NCBI GenBank assembly: GCA_038884455.1
Contig: JAWABU010000020.1
Location: forward strand, 1-32,114
Origin: Candidatus Thermoplasmatota archaeon
GTDB taxonomy: Archaea; Thermoplasmatota; E2; DHVEG-1
Direction of reading: 5' to 3'
DNA length: 32,114 bases
Shown: piece by piece, positions 29,202 to 32,114 of the stretch
Numbering within the stretch: the stretch's first letter is position 1
How the letters are laid out: each line of letters opens with the position of its first letter
Notes under the pieces: model-generated
The model's database searches: none
Told to the model about the DNA's origin: nothing
Seen by the model: the letters and a program-made list of their open reading frames with translations, nothing else
Position numbers and translations under genes: made by a program

Positions 29202-30410
29202 TTAATGTAGTATTTGGTATTTTAATTTTTTTTGATCAAATGCTTTTTTTATGGTTTTTATTTGTTCTTCACCTAATGTTTGTAAAGTAATAGAAATTTT
29301 TACATAACCAACTGGTACCGATGTTGTACCTCTATTATGAGAAATCGATTGAACATTTGCACCAAGATTCGCTAATACCGTAAGAATATCTCTGAGAAAT
29401 TTTGGTTTATCATTGACAATAATTGATATTTTAACTAAAAGTTTATTTTTCATCATTCCCTGTTCAATAATTTGCGTAAGAAGGGACAAATTGATATTTC
29501 CCCCGCTTATTAATGCAACGATGTTTTTTCCAGGAAATGACACTTTTTTACTAAGAATTGCAGCAAGTGACGTTGCTCCAGCTGGTTCAACAACCAATTT
29601 TGCTCTCTGCAACAATAAATAAAGAGCATCAGCAATTTCTTCATCAGTAACTGTTACAACCTTATCAACATACTTTTTTGCTAATTCAAATGTAATATCA
29701 CCTGGTGTTTTCACTGCTATCCCATCAGCAATTGTATCCATTCTTTTAAGATGGTCGATTTTGTTTTTTGCTAAAGATTGTTTCATCGACTGAGCACCTT
29801 CAGCCTCGACACCAATAATTTTTACGTTGTCCCTCAACGATTTTAACGCTACAGCAATACCAGATATTAACCCTCCACCACCAACAGGGATAACCGTTGC
29901 ATCAATTTTTTGTAGATCCTCAGCAACTTCTATTCCTATGGTACCTTGTCCTGCGATGACATATTCATCATTAAAGGCAGGGATTAATACCTTGTTATTT
30001 TTTGTTGCATATTCTTTTGCAACCTCATAAGCATCATCATAGGTCTTCCCCTCAAGAACGACGTTAGCTCCATATGATTTTGTAGCAAGAATCTTTGTTG
30101 GTGGAGTATAAATCGGCATGAAAACAGTGCTTTTCACATGTAAGAGAGCAGAAGCGTAGGCTACACCCTGTGCATGATTCCCCGCTGAAGCACATACCAC
30201 GCCTCTCTTTTTTTCTTTTTCCGTTAAATGATAAATTTTGTTATATGCTCCTCGTATTTTAAAAGATCCTGTTGTTTGGAGGTTTTCAAGCTTAAGATAC
30301 ACATTTTCTTTTGTTAATTGCGAAAAAGTTTTTGATTTTTCAAGAGGCGTATGTCGTACTATCGGTTTAAGAATTTCATATGCATCTGATATCTCTTCTA
30401 ACGTCAACAT
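29202..30410 (-). CDS. ilvA: Threonine ammonia-lyase (threonine dehydratase) with ACT domain
   Basis: A 402-residue PLP enzyme that deaminates threonine to 2-oxobutyrate, the first step of isoleucine synthesis or a threonine-catabolic step. PLP lysine K51 lies in TTGSFKIRGAYNK; the phosphate-binding loop is VGGGGLISG; AGNHAQGVAYA and EPAGATSLAA follow. A C-terminal ACT domain (about 325-402, KLLVKISIIVNDKPKFLRDILTVLANLGANVQSISHNRG) suggests amino-acid feedback control. This size, with one ACT domain, is typical of the shorter archaeal and TdcB-like forms. TAGGAG lies about 10 bases before ATG 30410. It follows the DUF1805 gene by 12 bases on the same strand. Confidence 0.95.
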   Translation of the reverse strand: MLTLEEISDAYEILKPIVRHTPLEKSKTFSQLTKENVYLKLENLQTTGSFKIRGAYNKIYHLTEKEKKRGVVCASAGNHAQGVAYASALLHVKSTVFMPIYTPPTKILATKSYGANVVLEGKTYDDAYEVAKEYATKNNKVLIPAFNDEYVIAGQGTIGIEVAEDLQKIDATVIPVGGGGLISGIAVALKSLRDNVKIIGVEAEGAQSMKQSLAKNKIDHLKRMDTIADGIAVKTPGDITFELAKKYVDKVVTVTDEEIADALYLLLQRAKLVVEPAGATSLAAILSKKVSFPGKNIVALISGGNINLSLLTQIIEQGMMKNKLLVKISIIVNDKPKFLRDILTVLANLGANVQSISHNRGTTSVPVGYVKISITLQTLGEEQIKTIKKAFDQKKLKYQILH

Positions 30411-30422
30411 ATAATGATACTC

Positions 30423-30710
30423 CTACAGGAGTAGATGCAAAAATTCTTTTATGCTCATCCCTTCATATAAACCCATTTTTTTCGCATTTTCTGATACTTC
30501 AACGATCGTCGAATTAAGTGCATCTTCAAAATTCTTAACTCCAGTTATTTTTCCAGCGATATCACCAAGTTTATCCGCCGTGCACATATCAAGATAACCA
30601 CACATTACATATCCCTTTTTAGCTTGTAAAATGATCAGTGGTGCATTGTTGAGCTTAATTAAAAATCCAAGCACCTCTCCAGTTCCTATGCTAATTTTCT
30701 TTGTTCTCAT
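30423..30710 (-). CDS. DUF1805 family protein (YunC-like)
   Basis: 95 residues. PLIILQAKKGYVMCGYLDMCTADKLGDIAGKITGVKNFEDALN is the hallmark of DUF1805, a small family in archaea and Bacillus (YunC) with no assigned function. CGYL and the TADKLGD helix are the best conserved parts. It is first gene of the likely DUF1805-ilvA unit. The upstream GATAGGTGAT is a somewhat distant ribosome binding site for ATG 30710. Confidence 0.85.
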   Translation of the reverse strand: MRTKKISIGTGEVLGFLIKLNNAPLIILQAKKGYVMCGYLDMCTADKLGDIAGKITGVKNFEDALNSTIVEVSENAKKMGLYEGMSIKEFLHLLL

Positions 30711-30756
30711 ATTTTCATCACATCACCTATCATCTATGAATCAAGCTATAGTTGTT

Positions 30757-30792
30757 ACTTTAGATAGAACGTATTTTTTCTTGATCTAAAGT
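30757..30792. promoter_or_regulatory. Perfect 9-bp inverted repeat upstream of DUF1805-ilvA
   Basis: ACTTTAGAT (30757-30765) and ATCTAAAGT (30784-30792) are separated by 18 bases. The repeat lies just upstream of a TATA-like AACTATAGC (about 30744-30752, minus strand) for the DUF1805-ilvA unit, and downstream of the mscS stop. It is a candidate regulator site or a terminator hairpin for mscS; the position fits an operator better because no T-run follows on the minus strand. Confidence 0.4.
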
Positions 30793-30813
30793 TCCAACGT
30801 GACATTGACATTA

Positions 30814-31911
30814 TTAATTATTTTTATCAAGAATTATCGTTTGAGTTGGAAATGCAAATTCAATACCTTCTTTTTCAAAAGCAGCTTTGATTCCCATATT
30901 TATTTTATGCTGTGTATCCATATACTTGACATAATCTGAGGTGTTAACAAAGTACACAATTTCAAAATTCAAACTATACGGTCCATATTCTTTAAAATGG
31001 ATTCGATCAACAGTAGTCAATTCACATTGTAAAATAATGTTTCTTATGATATCAGGTATTTTTTCTAATTTTGATAATGGCGTATCATACGTTACACCGA
31101 TAGAAAAGAGTACACGACGTCTTTGTAATTTTTTAAAATTTCGGATACTTTTATCAAGAATCGTTCGATTTGACATAACTAGCTCTTCACCCTGAAGGAG
31201 CTGAATACGAGTTGATTTCATACTAATGTGGGTAACCGTTCCTGCGTATTCACCTACAATGATGAAATCACCGATTTCGAAAGGATGATCAAAATAGATT
31301 GAAAACGCACTAAAAGCATCGCCCAGCACACTTTGTAACGCAAAAGCAATAGCAATGCCACCAACGCCAAGACCAACAACCGCTCCAGATAAATCAATTT
31401 TCCCAACATACAGGATCGTAAGAAATGCAAAGATGTACACAAGTGCGTGGAGAAATTTACGGAATACTACTAATATATTAACACTAACTGGTTTGTCGGC
31501 AGTTTTCGATTTCCGTTCAACATACCATGCAAGAAGAACATTAATAACACGGGTAATAATATATGCGATAAGGAATATTTCAGCAGCAAGAAAAATAAAA
31601 GTAGTATACGTCAAATAAACGTCGAGCACAGTGAGCTGATCCACTGCAGTCCATGAACCTATGAGGATAACCAGAAAATAGACGGGGCGTTTCACATTTT
31701 TGATGATTTCATCATCGAGTGTCGTTTTTGTTTTTTTCGCCCATCGTGAAAAATAATGTTCAAAGACATGATATACAATCCAACCAAAAACCAATGCAAT
31801 TGCAAACAGAAGAAACGCTGCAAAACCTTGGCCAACAACAGGATCTACAATAATATTGTTTTCTCTAAAAATTTGATTGATTTGTTCACCAAGATTCACT
31901 GTCACATTCAT
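30814..31911 (-). CDS. mscS: MscS-family mechanosensitive ion channel
   Basis: 365 residues from ATG 31911. Membrane helices lie at FAAFLLFAIALVFGWIVYHVFE, VYFLVILIGSWTAVDQL, TTFIFLAAEIFLIAYIITRVI, and FLHALVYIFAFLTILYVG. The pore helix is LSGAVVGLGVGGIAIAFALQSVLGDAFSAFSIYFDHPFEIGDFIIV, the defining MscS TM3 and beta-domain start. The rest forms the cytoplasmic cage. It releases solutes on osmotic downshock. The frame extends to ATG 31986 but adds a lysine-rich, unconserved 25 residues; a TATA-like CTATATGG (about 31925-31933, minus strand) in that stretch favours ATG 31911. It is separated from the DUF1805 gene by 103 bases. Confidence 0.93.
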   Translation of the reverse strand: MNVTVNLGEQINQIFRENNIIVDPVVGQGFAAFLLFAIALVFGWIVYHVFEHYFSRWAKKTKTTLDDEIIKNVKRPVYFLVILIGSWTAVDQLTVLDVYLTYTTFIFLAAEIFLIAYIITRVINVLLAWYVERKSKTADKPVSVNILVVFRKFLHALVYIFAFLTILYVGKIDLSGAVVGLGVGGIAIAFALQSVLGDAFSAFSIYFDHPFEIGDFIIVGEYAGTVTHISMKSTRIQLLQGEELVMSNRTILDKSIRNFKKLQRRRVLFSIGVTYDTPLSKLEKIPDIIRNIILQCELTTVDRIHFKEYGPYSLNFEIVYFVNTSDYVKYMDTQHKINMGIKAAFEKEGIEFAFPTQTIILDKNN

Positions 31912-31988
31912 TAAAATCAAACACCATATAGGGTATTGTGGTTTTTTAATTTTTAGTTTTTGATTTTGAAAATTCAATCGATGCATGC

Positions 31989-32005
31989 GACATTGGGACA
32001 GAATT
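31989..32005 (-). repeat. Right copy of the 17-bp terminal-inverted-repeat-like sequence
   Basis: On the minus strand this reads AATTCTGTCCCAATGTC, identical to 64-80 on the plus strand. It immediately follows the stop of the truncated minus-strand frame that enters from the right edge. It is interpreted as the left terminus of an insertion element running off the window. Confidence 0.5.
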
Positions 32006-32114
32006 AATCCGGGCGTATTCTTGTGATAAAAATATTGTGAAAGAATGCGGTAGAAAATAATGCTATTTCTCGTCGATCTTCTCGTTTCTGTCTCACCAGA
32101 CCGCCAAAACGTCT
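32004..32114 (-). CDS. C-terminal fragment of an unidentified protein, possibly a transposase, cut by window edge
   Basis: The minus strand is open from the last base to a TAA at 32004-32006, giving 36 residues: a basic segment GLVRQKREDRREIA, then LFSTAFFHNIFITRIRPD. The stop sits inside the flank of the terminal repeat, as transposase stops often do, and the basic-then-aromatic composition would suit a transposase C terminus, but I do not recognise the family. The length is too short to exclude chance. Confidence 0.3.
   Translation of the reverse strand, partial: RRFGGLVRQKREDRREIALFSTAFFHNIFITRIRPD

Noticed and set aside
1-32114. CRISPR arrays, rRNA genes, or a complete transposase gene
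   Set aside because: No regularly spaced repeats, no rRNA-like stretches and no complete recombinase or transposase frame were seen on either strand.

Overview
The window is AT-rich archaeal chromosome. Archaeal markers include initiation factor aIF1A, RIO1 kinase and a Pno1/Dim2-like KH protein in one cluster, archaeal-type DnaG with a Toprim domain, a UPF0058 protein, MptA (GTP cyclohydrolase of methanopterin-type pterin synthesis), Taw3 (wyosine synthesis), sulfide-type Thi4, an intron-containing tRNA-Leu, and TATA promoters close to or directly at start codons. The gene content suggests a euryarchaeon, perhaps a Thermoplasmatota-like lineage. That placement is an inference; no rRNA or other firm lineage marker is present.

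Layout. Both edges look like ends of insertion elements: an exact 17-bp inverted repeat (64-80 and 31989-32005), with a truncated reading frame outside each copy. Positions 137-2887 (minus) hold a four-gene cassette: one intact KaiC/RAD55-family ATPase, two relatives that have lost catalytic motifs, and a small protein with weak resemblance to V4R sensor domains. Positions 2988-6305 (minus) are a three-subunit NAD(P)H diaphorase module (HoxEFU/NuoEFG-like), whose NuoE-like subunit carries an extra N-terminal ribbon-helix-helix domain. Positions 6487-9495 hold a divergent pair: a DUF599 membrane protein and a K+-dependent-type membrane pyrophosphatase. Positions 9500-10600 are an accessory-looking stretch with a degenerate tRNA-like fragment, a 70-residue gene, tRNA-Leu(UAA) with an intron, tRNA-Gly(UCC), and a stand-alone receiver domain lacking its phospho-acceptor aspartate.

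Positions 10700-15204 (plus) hold an HD-domain phosphohydrolase, aIF1A-RIO1-KH, an MCM-like AAA+ protein with a helix-hairpin-helix domain instead of the usual MCM N-terminus, and NAD synthetase. Positions 15238-18278 (minus) are metG-purC. DnaG follows behind an unusually long, structured leader with a palindrome at its promoter. Then come UPF0058, a GNAT acetyltransferase and Thi4, a gene-poor hairpin region, an AEC permease with a phenylacetate-CoA-ligase-type enzyme, a saccharopine-dehydrogenase-family protein, Taw3, a small secreted protein, an isocitrate/isopropylmalate-dehydrogenase-family enzyme, MptA, tRNA-Thr(GGU), DUF1805 with threonine dehydratase, and an MscS-type channel.

Most genes are housekeeping. 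The best candidates for something new are the KaiC-family cassette, the RHH-NuoE fusion, the HhH-MCM-like ATPase, and the tRNA-Leu 3'-end duplication around a small gene. No CRISPR array, rRNA or complete insertion sequence was seen. All assignments are by eye; no searches were run.
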